From contig NZ_JPKG01000006.1 of the NCBI RefSeq assembly GCF_000735605.1, positions 124,001-188,000 on the forward strand: DNA of 64,000 nt. Reading direction: 5' to 3'. Source of the DNA: Allobosea sp. LC85 (GTDB lineage Bacteria; Pseudomonadota; Alphaproteobacteria; Rhizobiales; Beijerinckiaceae). The position numbers were made by a program, and so were the translations under genes. A model generated the notes under the pieces. The model was not told where the DNA came from. It searched no databases and saw nothing but the letters and a program-made list of their open reading frames with translations. Of the stretch, positions 44,149 through 54,742 are shown one piece after another. Numbering within the stretch: position 1 is the stretch's first letter; each line of letters starts with the position of its first letter.

Positions 44149-45653
44149 TCCATCAGCTCCGGGTCGGCCCAGGAGCGCCCCTCGCGCTCGATCAGACCGA
44201 TCGCCTGAGACGGCCCCCAGGAGCCGGCGGCATAGCGATGCGGCTGCGGATAGTACTCCTGCCACCCGGCAATGATCGGATCGATCCAGGCCCAGGCCTG
44301 CTCGACCTCGTCACGGCGCATGAACAGGGTCTGGTCGCCGCGGATCACATCGGTCAGCAGCCGCTCATAGGCGTCGGGAGAGCGCACGCCGAAGGCGGTG
44401 TCGTAGCGCAGATCGAGCTGGCGCGGGACGATCTTGAGCTTGCCGGAGCCCGGCACCTTCATCATCAGCTGCATCTGCACGCCGTCATTGGGCTGCAGCC
44501 GGATGATCAGGCGATTGGCGTCGAGGCGCCCGCAATCGGCGGCGCTTCCGAAGATCGAGTGCGGCACCGGCTTGAAGGTGACGGCGATCTCGGAATAGCG
44601 CTGCGCCATGCGCTTGCCGGTGCGCAGATAGATCGGGACGCCGGCCCAGCGCCAGGTTTCGAGCTCGCAGCGGATCGCGACGAAGGTTTCGGTGTTGCTG
44701 GCATGGCCGAGTTCCTCGGCATAGCCATGGACGCGTGTGCCGCCGCTGACGCCCTGACCATATTGCCCGCGCACGGTCGCCCGCAACACATCGGGACCGA
44801 CGATCGGCTTGAGGGCCTTCAACACCCGCATCTTTTCGTCGCGGACAGCATCGGCTTCCAGCAGGTTCGGCGGCTCGATCGCGAAGAGGCAGAGCAATTG
44901 CAGCACGTGGTTCTGCACCATGTCACGCAGGTGCCCGGCCTTGTCATAATAGCCGGCGCGCGACTCGAGACCGACCGTCTCGGCAACCGTGATCTGGACA
45001 TTGTCGATGTCGCGGCTCGACCAGGAGCGCTCGAACAGGGTGTTGGCGAAGCGCAGCACCAGCAGGTTCTGGACCGTCTCCTTGCCGAGATAATGATCGA
45101 TCCGGTAGGTGCGGCTTTCCGGAAGGATCCTCGCCACCGCATCGTTGATCTCGCGGGCGGAGGCGAGATCCCGCCCCAGCGGTTTTTCAAGAATGACGCG
45201 CGAAGTCGGCGTCAGGATGCCGGCGCCGGCGAGGTTCTCGCAGATCGGGATGAAAAGGTCGGGCGGTGTCGAGAGATAGAAGGAGCGCACGCGCTCCGAA
45301 TCGCCGAGTTCCTGCCGCAGGCCGGCATAGGTCTCCGGCTTCAGCGCATCGACCTGCACCACGGTAAGCCTGCGCAGGAATGTCTCGATCCTGGCCGGGG
45401 AAAGCCCCTCTTCGGCAAGCTTCCGGCTGATCTCGCCGGGCAGCCCGGCAACATCCTCACTTTTGCGCACCATCGCCAGGATGCGACTTTCCTCCGGCAG
45501 CACGCCTTCCTGATTGCGCTGGGCCAGCGCCGGAAAGAGCTTGCGCAGGGCAAGGTCGCCACTGGCACCGAAGATCACGAGATCGAACGGGGGAACCGGC
45601 GTGCGCTCCGGCGCAGCTTCGAGCTTCATGAGATGATCGGCGACGGCATCCAT
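44145..45653 (-). CDS. zwf: Glucose-6-phosphate 1-dehydrogenase
   Basis: 502 residues from the ATG at 45653; GGAG about 11 bases upstream suits this start better than the GTG at 45665. IFGASGDLALRKL is the nucleotide-binding loop; RIDHYLGKETVQN holds the catalytic His/Lys; EKPLGRDL is also conserved. It oxidises glucose-6-phosphate with NAD(P)+. It is the first gene of the zwf-pgl-eda unit. Confidence 0.95.
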   Translation of the reverse strand: MDAVADHLMKLEAAPERTPVPPFDLVIFGASGDLALRKLFPALAQRNQEGVLPEESRILAMVRKSEDVAGLPGEISRKLAEEGLSPARIETFLRRLTVVQVDALKPETYAGLRQELGDSERVRSFYLSTPPDLFIPICENLAGAGILTPTSRVILEKPLGRDLASAREINDAVARILPESRTYRIDHYLGKETVQNLLVLRFANTLFERSWSSRDIDNVQITVAETVGLESRAGYYDKAGHLRDMVQNHVLQLLCLFAIEPPNLLEADAVRDEKMRVLKALKPIVGPDVLRATVRGQYGQGVSGGTRVHGYAEELGHASNTETFVAIRCELETWRWAGVPIYLRTGKRMAQRYSEIAVTFKPVPHSIFGSAADCGRLDANRLIIRLQPNDGVQMQLMMKVPGSGKLKIVPRQLDLRYDTAFGVRSPDAYERLLTDVIRGDQTLFMRRDEVEQAWAWIDPIIAGWQEYYPQPHRYAAGSWGPSQAIGLIEREGRSWADPELME

Positions 45654-45764
45654 GGGCGTACACACTCCGCAACAGCGAATACAGCCAAGCTAGCCGATCG
45701 CTGCGACGAGAGTTAGACGGTTTTGGCGCGCCGCCCAAGCAGGCAGGACGCGCAACCCTGCCGC

Positions 45765-46523
45765 TCAGGCGGTCTGCCGCCGGAAACCTTCGCTCGCGGT
45801 CAGCAATTGCTGGGCATAGGCCGTCTGCGGCGACCGTGCGGCCAAGGTGTCTGCCGTCATCTCCTCGACGCCACGGCCGAACTGCATGACCAGCAACCGC
45901 TCGCACATATGGGCGACGACCGCGAGATCGTGGCTGACCAGGATATAGGTCAGCTTGCGCTCCTTGCGCAGCGCCTGGAGCAGGTTCAGCACTTCGGCCT
46001 GGATCGAGACGTCGAGCGCCGAAGTCGGCTCGTCGAGCAGCAGGATCGTCGGCTCGAGCACCAGCGCCCGCGCGATCGCCACGCGCTGGCGCTGACCGCC
46101 GGAGAGCTGATGCGGGAAGCGGAAGCGGAACGAGTTCGGCAGCCCGACATCCTTCATGGCGCGTTCGATCCGTGCCTCGGCGTCGCCGATGCCATGGATG
46201 GCCAGCGGCTCGGCCAGGGTATCGTCGACCGTCTTCTTCGGGTGAAGGCTGCCATAAGGGTCCTGGAAGACCATCTGCACGGCGCGATAGAAGGCTTTGT
46301 CGCGGATCTTGGACTGCTTGCTGCCCAGGATCGTGACGTCGCCGCTCCACTCGCGGTTGAGGCCGGCGAGGACGCGCAGCACGGTCGACTTGCCCGAGCC
46401 GGATTCGCCGACGATGCCGTAGCTCTCGCCGGATGCGACCGAGAAGGAGAGGTCCTTCACGACATGGGAGTCGCCGAAGGAAACGTTCAGCTTCTCGACA
46501 ACGATGGCGGGGTTCGTGTTCAT
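45765..46523 (-). CDS. Peptide ABC transporter ATP-binding protein 2 (DppF-like)
   Basis: 252 residues; the ATG at 46523 overlaps the preceding stop as ATGA, favouring it over the ATG at 46532. Walker A GESGSGKSTV, signature SGGQRQRVAIARAL, Walker B ILLLDEPTSALD. It is shorter than most DppF proteins because the C-terminal oligopeptide-transporter (Cys-rich) extension is missing. It is the last gene of the second peptide importer. Confidence 0.9.
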   Translation of the reverse strand: MNTNPAIVVEKLNVSFGDSHVVKDLSFSVASGESYGIVGESGSGKSTVLRVLAGLNREWSGDVTILGSKQSKIRDKAFYRAVQMVFQDPYGSLHPKKTVDDTLAEPLAIHGIGDAEARIERAMKDVGLPNSFRFRFPHQLSGGQRQRVAIARALVLEPTILLLDEPTSALDVSIQAEVLNLLQALRKERKLTYILVSHDLAVVAHMCERLLVMQFGRGVEEMTADTLAARSPQTAYAQQLLTASEGFRRQTA

Positions 46524-47395
46524 GCCAGCCATGCCGGGTCACGTTTCAGGGTGGCGAGCTTGTCCTTGGGATGATCGAGATCCGGCAGGCAGTCGAGCAG
46601 GCCGAGCGTATAGGGGTGGCGATGAGCGCGTGCGCTCTCGTCGGCGAGCTCGGCGGCCGGCAGCGTCTCCATCGCCTTGCCGCCATACATGACGATGACG
46701 CGGTCGCAGAAGGACTGCACGAGATGCAGGTCGTGGCTGATGAAGATCAGCCCCATGCCGCGGCTGGTGACGAGATCGTCGAGGATCTTCAGCACCTGCA
46801 GTTGCACGGTGACATCGAGGGCCGAAGTGGGTTCGTCGGCGATCAGGATGTCGGGCTCGGCGATCAGCATCATCGCGATCATTACGCGCTGCCCCATGCC
46901 GCCCGAGACTTCGTGCGGGTAGAGATCGTAGACGCGCGCCGGCTCGCGGATCTGTACCGCTTCCAGCATGGTGAGGCTGCGCTCTTTGGCCTCACGCGAA
47001 CTCGCCTTGTGATGGACGCGATAGGCTTCCGCGATCTGCTCGCCCACCGTCTTCACCGGATTGAGCGAGAATTTCGGATCCTGCATCACCATCGAGATAT
47101 GGCGGCCCCGCAGCTTGCGGCGCGAGCCTTTGTCCATCGTCAGCAGGTTCTGCCCGCGATAGACGAGCTTGTCGGCCTGAACCTCGCCGGGATGGGGAAT
47201 AAGGTCGAGAATGGCGCGCCCGGTCATCGACTTGCCGGAGCCGGACTCGCCGACGATGCCGAGCCGTTCGCGACCGAGCGTGAAGGAGAGCCCGCGCACG
47301 GCGCGGACAATGCCGGTCGCGGTGTGGAAATTGACCCGCAGGTTGTCGAGTTCGAGCAGCGGCTGTTCGATGGGGCTATCTGGTGCGCGCATCAT
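46520..47395 (-). CDS. Peptide ABC transporter ATP-binding protein 2 (DppD-like)
   Basis: About 291 residues starting at one of two adjacent ATGs (47395 or 47392) just after GAGGTGAG. Walker A GESGSGKSM, signature SGGMGQRVMIAMML, Walker B DILIADEPTSALD. The start nearly coincides with the permease stop and the end overlaps the next start, so the operon is tightly coupled. Confidence 0.9.
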   Translation of the reverse strand: MMRAPDSPIEQPLLELDNLRVNFHTATGIVRAVRGLSFTLGRERLGIVGESGSGKSMTGRAILDLIPHPGEVQADKLVYRGQNLLTMDKGSRRKLRGRHISMVMQDPKFSLNPVKTVGEQIAEAYRVHHKASSREAKERSLTMLEAVQIREPARVYDLYPHEVSGGMGQRVMIAMMLIAEPDILIADEPTSALDVTVQLQVLKILDDLVTSRGMGLIFISHDLHLVQSFCDRVIVMYGGKAMETLPAAELADESARAHRHPYTLGLLDCLPDLDHPKDKLATLKRDPAWLA

Positions 47396-47396
47396 C

Positions 47397-48308
47397 TCAC
47401 CTCGCATCCATGACGTCGCGCAGGCCGTCGCCCAGCAGGTTGAAGCCGAGCGCGACAACGCAGATGGCAAGGCCGGGGAAGGTCGCGACCCACCACTGGT
47501 CGAAGATCTGCTCGCGGCCGGCGGAGATCATCGCGCCCCATTCCGGGATCGGCGGCTGCGCGCCGAGGCCAAGGAAGCCGAGACCGGCGGCCGTCAGGAT
47601 GATGCCGGCCATGTCGAGGGTGGTCCGCACGATCAGCGAAGGCAGGCACATCGGCACGACATGCCTGAGCACGATCCGCCATTGCGAAGCCCCCTGCAGC
47701 CGAACCGCGGAAATGTAGTCCTGGTTGCGGATGATCAGCGTCTCGGCGCGGGCGACGCGCGCATAAGGCGGCCAGGCCGTGAACGCGATGGCGATGACCG
47801 CGTTTTCAAGGCCGGGACCAAGTGCCGCGACGAAAGCGAGCGCGAGCACCAGGCGCGGGAAGGCCAGGAAGACGTCGGTGATGCGCATCAGGACACGATC
47901 GACCCAGCCGCCGAGATAGCCCGAGGCAGCACCGATCAGGAGGCCGATCGGCCCCACGGTGATGACGACGAGCAGCACGATGACGAGTGTGACGCGCGAG
48001 CCGTAGACAACCCGGCTGAAGATGTCCCGGCCGAGTGAATCCGTGCCGAACCAGTTCGTTGCCGACGGCGGCAGCAGGCGCTTGTCGAGGGCCTGCGCCA
48101 GCGGATCATAGGGCGCGAGCAGGGGCGCGAAGGCAGCGGCAAGCAGCAGCAGCACGACGATCGTCAGTCCGATGACGGCTGCGGGGTTGCGCCGGAAGGC
48201 GAGCCATTGCCGATAATACTGGCCGAGCCGCGCCTGACGGCGCGACGCGGGGGAATCGGTGATGAGCCAGGCGGTCCAGCCGGACGAGGTGTGTTCGGTC
48301 AAGGCCAT
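47397..48308 (-). CDS. Peptide ABC transporter permease 2 (DppC-like)
   Basis: 303 residues from the ATG at 48308. An N-terminal cytoplasmic segment (QYYRQWLAFRRNPAAVIGL), FGTDSLGRDIFSR, five or six helices and the EAA loop (AVRLQGASQWRIVLRHVVPM) identify a DppC subunit. It lies four bases after the DppB-like gene. Confidence 0.91.
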   Translation of the reverse strand: MALTEHTSSGWTAWLITDSPASRRQARLGQYYRQWLAFRRNPAAVIGLTIVVLLLLAAAFAPLLAPYDPLAQALDKRLLPPSATNWFGTDSLGRDIFSRVVYGSRVTLVIVLLVVITVGPIGLLIGAASGYLGGWVDRVLMRITDVFLAFPRLVLALAFVAALGPGLENAVIAIAFTAWPPYARVARAETLIIRNQDYISAVRLQGASQWRIVLRHVVPMCLPSLIVRTTLDMAGIILTAAGLGFLGLGAQPPIPEWGAMISAGREQIFDQWWVATFPGLAICVVALGFNLLGDGLRDVMDAR

Positions 48309-48312
48309 GTCC

Positions 48313-49359
48313 TCAGCGCGCCCGCGGATCGGCCAGCCGGCCAATGATGTCAGAGAACAGATTGACCCCGATGAAGACCGCGCCAACCACCAGCGTGCCG
48401 CCGAGCACGGCGTTCATGTCGGCATTGAGCAGTGAATTGGTGATGTAGCGGCCGAGGCCCGGCCAGGCGAAGATCGTCTCGGTCAGCACCGAGCCTTCGA
48501 GCAGATGCATGTAGGAGAGCGCGATCACCGTCACGAGCGGCACGACGGCGTTGCGCAGGGCGTGGCCCCAGATAACCTGCCACTCCGACACGCCCTTGAC
48601 CCTGGCGGCGATGACATATTGCTGCTGGAGTTCGTTGATCATGAAGCTGCGCGTCATGCGGCTGATATAGGCGACGCTGAGCAGGCCCAGCACGGAGGCC
48701 GGCAGGATAAGATGGGAGAAGGCGTCCCAGAACGCATCCCACTCACCTTGCATGGCGGCATCGAGCATGATCACGCCGGTGATCGGCGTCACGAAATCCT
48801 GATACGCCACCGAAATGCGCCCGGGCCCGCCAACCCATCCGAGCTTGGCGTAGAACAGCAGCAGGCCCATGAGTCCGAGCCAGAAGACCGGGATCGAATA
48901 GCCGATCAGCCCGATGACGCGGGCGATCTGGTCGGGCCAGCGGCCCTGGTGGACGGCGGCGACGATGCCGAGCGGCACGCCCAGCATGATGCCGATCAGC
49001 GTGCCCAGCGTCGCCAGCTCAAGCGTCGCCGGGAAGACGGTCTTGATGTCGTCGGCCACCGTGTTCGACGTCAGCACGGAACGTCCGAGATCGCCGGTGA
49101 AGACCTTGCCGATATAAATGGCGAATTGCTGCCAGAGCGGCTTGTCGAGGCCGAGGTCGAGCCGCGCCTTCTCGTAGACATCGGCAGGAGCGCGGTCACC
49201 GACCACGGCGAGCACCGGGTCGATCGGCATCACGCGTGCGATCAGGAAGGTGACGAGCAGAAGCCCGAACATCGTGATGGCGACGGTGCTGAGCTCTCGC
49301 CCGGCAATCTTGCCCCAGCGGCCCGATTTGCCCGCCCATGTCTCTCGCGATGACGCCAT
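48313..49359 (-). CDS. Peptide ABC transporter permease 2 (DppB-like)
   Basis: 348 residues from the ATG at 49359. The first helix (VAITMFGLLLVTFLIAR) leads to DPVLAVVGDRAP and five more helices; the EAA loop reads RVKGVSEWQVIWGHALRNAVVP. It follows the binding-protein gene across a terminator-like hairpin. Confidence 0.91.
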   Translation of the reverse strand: MASSRETWAGKSGRWGKIAGRELSTVAITMFGLLLVTFLIARVMPIDPVLAVVGDRAPADVYEKARLDLGLDKPLWQQFAIYIGKVFTGDLGRSVLTSNTVADDIKTVFPATLELATLGTLIGIMLGVPLGIVAAVHQGRWPDQIARVIGLIGYSIPVFWLGLMGLLLFYAKLGWVGGPGRISVAYQDFVTPITGVIMLDAAMQGEWDAFWDAFSHLILPASVLGLLSVAYISRMTRSFMINELQQQYVIAARVKGVSEWQVIWGHALRNAVVPLVTVIALSYMHLLEGSVLTETIFAWPGLGRYITNSLLNADMNAVLGGTLVVGAVFIGVNLFSDIIGRLADPRAR

Positions 49360-49451
49360 GCAACCAACCACTGTACAAAAGCCCGAAGAAGGGCGCTTCC
49401 GGAAGCCATGGCGCGCGGGAATGCAATCCCCTCGCCCGCGGTATTCAACAG

Positions 49452-49496
49452 AAAAGAATAGAAATAAGCCCGCCGCAGCCCTTTGGCCGCGGCGGG
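49452..49496 (-). terminator. Strong hairpin with T-rich tail after binding protein 2
   Basis: On the minus strand a 12-bp stem (CCCGCCGCGGCC with GGCTGCGGCGGG, one G-U pair) and AAAG loop is followed by CTTATTTCTATTCTTTT. It is 20 bases past the binding-protein stop and should cause substantial termination before the permease genes. Confidence 0.8.
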
Positions 49497-49515
49497 TTCC
49501 GTCAGAAGACGAGTC

Positions 49516-51105
49516 TCAGTTCTTGGCGATCGGCCAGTAGAAATTGGTGTCGGAGCTCGGCCCGATCACCCAACCCTTGACGTTCTTGCGCTCGGCTGTG
49601 ACCTCGACCTGCTGGAACATGATCACGAAGGGCGAAACCTTCTGGTGCTCGCGCTGCAGGCTTTCATAGGTTGTCTTGCGCTTGGCCGCATCGGTCTCGA
49701 GCACGGCAGCCTGGGCCACCTTGGTCATGTCCGGGATATCCCAGGCATTGCGCCAGGCGAGCGTCTTCGACTTCGCATCTTCGCCATTGTTCTCGTTGAT
49801 GGCGAAGGTTTCGGCATTGGTGTGCGGATCGAGATAATCCGGCCCCCACTGGCCGATATAGATGTCGTGGGTGCGGGCGCGATACTTGGTCAGCGTCTGC
49901 TTGCCGTCGCCCGGGATCAGCTCGAGCTTGATGCCGGCCTGGCCCCAGCTCGACTGGATCGCCTGCGCGATATCGGTGATCGGAGAGACCGAGCGGACGT
50001 CCATGGTGACGGTGAAGCCATTCGGCAGGCCGGCCTTGGCGAGCAGCTCCTTGGCCTTGGCGGGGTCGAACTTGTACGGCTTGTCGTCGATGGCCCCCAG
50101 GAAGCCCTTCGGCAGGAAGGACTCGTGGTGCTTGTAGGTGCCCTCGACGATGTTGCGCTCGATCGACTGGTAGTCGACCAGCCACTTCAGCGCTTCGCGC
50201 ACCTCAGGCTTGTTCAGGTTGGCGTTCTTCTGGTTCAGGCCGAGATAGAGAATGTAGCCCTTGTCGCCCTGGACGATCTGGATGTCGGACTTCTCCTTCA
50301 CCGCGGCGAGCTGGTCCTTGGAGAGGTTGCGGGCCATGTCGATGTCGCCCTTCTCCAGCAGCAGGCGCTGCGAGGCCGGCTCGGCGACGTGGCGTACGAT
50401 CACGCGCTTGTTCTTCGGCGCGCCCTTGTACCAGGTCTCGTTGGCATCGAGCGCGTACTGCTCATTGGGACGATAGGCGCGGACTTTGTAGGCACCGGAA
50501 CCGGCCGAGTTCAGCTTGAGCCAGGCATTGCCGAAATCGCCGTCCTTCTCGTTCGCCTTGACCAGCTTGGAATCGACGATCGAGGCAACGCCGGAGGTCA
50601 GGCAGTTCAGGAAGAAGGTCGGAGCGAAGGGCTTGGAGACCGTGACGACGACGGTGTTGTCATCGGTGGCCTTCACCTTCTCGAGGACATTCTCCTTGGT
50701 GAAGCCGAACTGGGTGAGGATGAAGCCCGGCGACTTGTTGAGCGTGACCGCGCGCTGGAAGGAATAGACCACGTCGGCTGCGGTCAGCGCGTTGCCCGAA
50801 TGGAACTTCACGCCCGGGCGGAGTTTGAAGGTGTAGGTGAGATTGTCCTCACTGACAGTCCATTTCTCGGCAAGCTCGCCGACGAGGTCGTTATTCTTGG
50901 CGAGATCGACGCCGATCAGCTTGTCATAGACATTGGCACCGACTTCGACGCCCGAGAACTCGAAGGCTTCGGCCGGATCGAGCGTAATGATGTCGTCGAT
51001 CTGCTTGGCCATGACCACCGTATCCTTCGGTGTCTGGGCCATGGCTGTCGTCGCCATCAACGCCGTAAAGGCGGAAGCGACCATCAATTTCGCAACGTGA
51101 CGCAT
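49516..51105 (-). CDS. Peptide ABC transporter substrate-binding protein 2 (family 5)
   Basis: 529 residues from the ATG at 51105 with GGGGA upstream; an ATG seven codons earlier is less likely. Signal peptide (AKLMVASAFTALMATTAMAQ), then SBP_bac_5 motifs IITLDPAEAFEFSG and YTFKLRPGVKFHSGN. It is the ligand-binding protein of the second peptide importer; ligand unknown. Its promoter lies in the region shared with the divergent transglutaminase cluster. Confidence 0.9.
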   Translation of the reverse strand: MRHVAKLMVASAFTALMATTAMAQTPKDTVVMAKQIDDIITLDPAEAFEFSGVEVGANVYDKLIGVDLAKNNDLVGELAEKWTVSEDNLTYTFKLRPGVKFHSGNALTAADVVYSFQRAVTLNKSPGFILTQFGFTKENVLEKVKATDDNTVVVTVSKPFAPTFFLNCLTSGVASIVDSKLVKANEKDGDFGNAWLKLNSAGSGAYKVRAYRPNEQYALDANETWYKGAPKNKRVIVRHVAEPASQRLLLEKGDIDMARNLSKDQLAAVKEKSDIQIVQGDKGYILYLGLNQKNANLNKPEVREALKWLVDYQSIERNIVEGTYKHHESFLPKGFLGAIDDKPYKFDPAKAKELLAKAGLPNGFTVTMDVRSVSPITDIAQAIQSSWGQAGIKLELIPGDGKQTLTKYRARTHDIYIGQWGPDYLDPHTNAETFAINENNGEDAKSKTLAWRNAWDIPDMTKVAQAAVLETDAAKRKTTYESLQREHQKVSPFVIMFQQVEVTAERKNVKGWVIGPSSDTNFYWPIAKN

Positions 51106-51230
51106 GGAATATCCCCATTGGTTCATAGGGCGGCCGTTTCGCCGCCGCTTGGGCGCTATGTGTGGCCAGATCGGGCCCGATGTCCAGCGGCTCGAAAGTT
51201 GCGCTGCGCGCTGCGCACAGGGCTGCACTC

Positions 51231-51271
51231 TTCTTGCGCAACGGATTGATAGACCGACGCATTCTTGCGCA
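51231..51271. promoter_or_regulatory. Direct repeat TTCTTGCGCA, 31-bp spacing
   Basis: Two exact copies (51231-51240 and 51262-51271), start-to-start distance 31 bases, about three helical turns. They lie in the divergent promoter region between the binding-protein gene and the transglutaminase cluster, so they may bind a regulator on one face of the DNA. Confidence 0.35.
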
Positions 51272-51320
51272 GCGACAGCTTTGCGAGCAATCGAAGCTGA
51301 GGCTATCCTGAGGCAGAGCC

Positions 51321-54300
51321 GTGCCGCAGGCACGCCCGACCGAGCAGGTGTCGCCCTTGGCCATCATCGCCGCGCTGAACCACGTCACCCATTATCGCTA
51401 TGACCGCCCTGTCGTGCTCGGCCCGCAGATCATCAGGCTGAGGCCCGCTCCGCATTGTCGCGCAGCGATCAAGAGCTACGCGCTCAAGGTCTCGCCAGCA
51501 CAGCATTTCGTGAACTGGCAGCAGGACCCGAGCGGCAACTGGCTCGCCCGTTATGTCTTTCCCGAACCGGTGAGCGAATTCCGCATCGAAGTCGATCTCG
51601 TCACCGAGCTTTCGGTGATCAATCCCTTCGATTTCTTCGTCGAGACCAATGCGGAGATCTTTCCCTTCGTCTATCCCGAGGAGCTCCAGGCCGAGCTCGC
51701 TCCCTATCTCGTCACGGAGCCGGCCGGACCGCTGCTGATCGATCTCCTCGCCGGGATTCCGCGCGAGCCGGTCAACACCGTGAACTTCGTCGTCGATCTC
51801 AATGCCCGGCTGCAGGGCATGATCGCCTATGGCATCCGCATGGAGCCCGGCGTGCAGGAGCCGGAGCACACGCTCCAGATCAAGTCGGGCTCGTGCCGCG
51901 ACACGAGCTGGCTGCTCGTCCAGATCCTGCGCCAGCGCGGGCTCGCCGCCCGCTTCGTCTCCGGCTACCTGATCCAGATGAAGGCGGATATCGATCCGCT
52001 CGAAGGGCCGCGCGGCACCGACAAGGATTTTACCGATCTCCACGCCTGGGCCGAGGTCTATATTCCCGGCGCGGGCTGGATCGGGCTCGATCCGACATCG
52101 GGACTGCTGACCGGCGAAGGCCACCTGCCCCTCGCGGCGACACCGCATTTTCGCTCGGCCGCGCCAGTGAGCGGCATTGCGAGCTATGCCGAGACGACCT
52201 TCGACTTCGCGATGAGCGTCGAGCGCGTGCATGAAGTGCCGCGGATCACCCTGCCCTTCTCCGACGAGTCGTGGCAGCGCCTCGATGCCCTGGGTGAAAA
52301 GGTCGATGGCGATCTCGCGGCGCAGGATGTCCGCCTGACCATGGGCGGCGAGCCGACCTTCGTCGCGACCGATGATCAGGAGGGCGCGGAGTGGAATACC
52401 GCCGCTGTCGGCCCGACCAAGCGCCGGCGCGCCGACGAACTGATCCGCCGGCTGCGCAACCGCTTCGCGCCGGGCGGCATGCTGCATTACGGCCAAGGCA
52501 AGTGGTATCCGGGGGAGAGCCTGCCGCGCTGGGCCTTCGCGCTTTACTGGCGCGAGGACGGCGAGCCGATCTGGCGCAATGCGGCACTGATCGCGCGCGA
52601 GCCCGGCGCCGCGACCGGCGGCGACCGTGAACGGGAAGCGGAGACCTCGACCCACGATGCCGAAACGCTCGCATCGGGACTTGCCGAGAAACTGGGCATC
52701 GGGGCCGACCATGTGCTGCCCGCCTATGAAGATACCGGCCACTGGCTGCTTAAGGAGGCGCAGCTTCCTGACAATGTCGATCCGCTCGACCCGCGCCTCG
52801 CCGACCCGGAGGAACGGGCGCGCATGGCCCGCGTCTTCCAGCTCGGCCTCGGCAATCCGCGCGGCTATGTCATTCCGGTGCAACGCTGGCAGAGCCAGGC
52901 GGGCGACCGGCGCTGGCGCTCCGAAAAATGGACGCTGAGACGGGGCAAGCTCTTCCTGATGCCGGGTGATTCACCTGTCGGCTATCGCCTGCCGCTCGGC
53001 TCGCTGCCAGCCGTGCCCGAAGCGGAGTACCCGCATATCCATCCACAGGATCCGATGGAGGCGCGCGGCCCCCTGCCCTCGTCCGGCAGCGCGACCGCGG
53101 CGCCCGCGGCGGAGCCTGCGCCGGCGGCGGATGGACATGCCCAATTCTCGATCCCGGGCGAGGCCCCCGCTGGTGCCGCGGCCCAGGACCGCGTCGAACA
53201 GGAGATCGGACGCGAGCATGTGCGCACCGCGCTTAGTCTCGAGGTCAGGGACAATGTGCTCTGCGTCTTTCTGCCTCCCGTCGAGCGACTGGAGGATTAT
53301 CTCGACCTTATCGCCAGCGTCGAGGCCGTGGCCGAGCAGACCGGAGTCGCTGTTCATATCGAGGGTTATGCTCCGCCCTCCGACCCGCGCCTCAACGTCA
53401 TCAAGGTGACGCCCGACCCCGGCGTGATCGAGGTCAACATTCATCCCGCAAAGAGCTGGCGCGACGCTGTCTCGATCACGCGCGGCGTCTATGAGGAGGC
53501 TCGTCAGGCCAGGCTCTGCGCCGAGAAGTTCATGGTCGACGGCCGCCATACCGGGACGGGCGGCGGCAACCATGTCGTTCTTGGCGGCGTCACGCCGCCC
53601 GACAGCCCCTTCCTGCGCCGCCCTGATCTGCTGAAGAGCATTATCCTCTACTGGCAGCGCCACCCTTCCCTGTCCTTCCTGTTCTCCGGCCTGTTCATCG
53701 GGCCGACCAGCCAGGCACCACGCATCGACGAAGCGCGGCACGACCAGCTCTACGAGCTCGAAATCGCCCTCGCGGCGGTGCCGAAGCAGGGAGAGAAACC
53801 GATTCCGCTCTGGCTCGTCGACCGGCTCTTCCGCAACCTGCTGGTCGATGTTTCCGGGAACACCCACCGCACCGAGATCTGCATCGACAAGCTCTATTCT
53901 CCCGACGGACCGACCGGCCGTCTGGGCCTGATCGAGTTCCGCTCCTTCGAGATGCCACCGGATGCGCGCATGTCCCTGGCGCAGCAGCTTCTGGTCCGCG
54001 CGCTGATCGCCTGGTTCTGGCGCGAGCCGCAGCAGGGCAAGCTGGTGCGCTGGGGCACGAGCCTGCATGACCGCTTCATGCTGCCGGAGATGATCTGGCA
54101 GGATTTCCGCGAGGTGCTCGCCGATCTCGCGCATGCCGGCTATCCGTTCGATCCGGTCTGGTTCGAGGCGCAGCAGGAATTCCGCTTCCCGTTCTACGGC
54201 AAGGTCAACCATGGCGGGGTCGAGCTCGAACTGCGCCAGGCCCTCGAACCCTGGCACGTCATGGGTGAGCAGGGAGCGATCGGCGGCACAGTGCGCTATG

Positions 54301-54734
54301 TCGATTCCTCGGTGGAGCGGCTGCAGGTCAAGGCAAGCGGGCTCGTTCCCGGCCGCCACATCATCACCTGCAACGGACGGCGCCTGCCGATGAGCCCGGT
54401 CGCGGGCTCCAGCGAGGCGATCGCGGGCCTGCGCTTCAAGGCCTGGCAGCCGGCCTCGGGGCTGCACCCGACGATTCCCGTGCATGCGCCGTTGACCTTC
54501 GACATCGTCGACAGTTGGGTCGGCCGGTCGCTCGGCGGTTGCGTCTACCATGTCGCTCATCCCGGCGGGCGCAATTATGAGACACCCCCGGTGAATTCCT
54601 ACGAGGCCGAGGCCCGCCGTCTCGCCCGTTTCGAATCGATCGGTCATAGTCCCGGCGCGCTGGTGATTCCGGAAGAAGAGCGCAGCCCGGAATTCCCGAT
54701 GACCCTCGATCTGCGCCGTCCAGCGGGACTCTAA
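51321..54734 (+). CDS. Transglutaminase-like protein fused to DUF2126
   Basis: 1137 residues from the GTG at 51321, which has GAGG seven bases upstream; a TTG at 51357 would give an N-terminus ([17 protein letters not shown]) closer to relatives. A bacterial transglutaminase N-domain (about 13-95) is followed by a Cys-His-Asp core: C192 in [11 protein letters not shown]241 in [10 protein letters not shown]257 in GLDPTSG. From about residue 330 onward is DUF2126, with an Ala/Pro-rich linker near 580-610. The family occurs beside ATP-grasp/alpha-E proteins and is predicted to make or process amide bonds; the substrate is unknown. The ATP-grasp gene follows after eight bases. Confidence 0.88.
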   Translation: MPQARPTEQVSPLAIIAALNHVTHYRYDRPVVLGPQIIRLRPAPHCRAAIKSYALKVSPAQHFVNWQQDPSGNWLARYVFPEPVSEFRIEVDLVTELSVINPFDFFVETNAEIFPFVYPEELQAELAPYLVTEPAGPLLIDLLAGIPREPVNTVNFVVDLNARLQGMIAYGIRMEPGVQEPEHTLQIKSGSCRDTSWLLVQILRQRGLAARFVSGYLIQMKADIDPLEGPRGTDKDFTDLHAWAEVYIPGAGWIGLDPTSGLLTGEGHLPLAATPHFRSAAPVSGIASYAETTFDFAMSVERVHEVPRITLPFSDESWQRLDALGEKVDGDLAAQDVRLTMGGEPTFVATDDQEGAEWNTAAVGPTKRRRADELIRRLRNRFAPGGMLHYGQGKWYPGESLPRWAFALYWREDGEPIWRNAALIAREPGAATGGDREREAETSTHDAETLASGLAEKLGIGADHVLPAYEDTGHWLLKEAQLPDNVDPLDPRLADPEERARMARVFQLGLGNPRGYVIPVQRWQSQAGDRRWRSEKWTLRRGKLFLMPGDSPVGYRLPLGSLPAVPEAEYPHIHPQDPMEARGPLPSSGSATAAPAAEPAPAADGHAQFSIPGEAPAGAAAQDRVEQEIGREHVRTALSLEVRDNVLCVFLPPVERLEDYLDLIASVEAVAEQTGVAVHIEGYAPPSDPRLNVIKVTPDPGVIEVNIHPAKSWRDAVSITRGVYEEARQARLCAEKFMVDGRHTGTGGGNHVVLGGVTPPDSPFLRRPDLLKSIILYWQRHPSLSFLFSGLFIGPTSQAPRIDEARHDQLYELEIALAAVPKQGEKPIPLWLVDRLFRNLLVDVSGNTHRTEICIDKLYSPDGPTGRLGLIEFRSFEMPPDARMSLAQQLLVRALIAWFWREPQQGKLVRWGTSLHDRFMLPEMIWQDFREVLADLAHAGYPFDPVWFEAQQEFRFPFYGKVNHGGVELELRQALEPWHVMGEQGAIGGTVRYVDSSVERLQVKASGLVPGRHIITCNGRRLPMSPVAGSSEAIAGLRFKAWQPASGLHPTIPVHAPLTFDIVDSWVGRSLGGCVYHVAHPGGRNYETPPVNSYEAEARRLARFESIGHSPGALVIPEEERSPEFPMTLDLRRPAGL

Positions 54735-54742
54735 CCAAGGCC

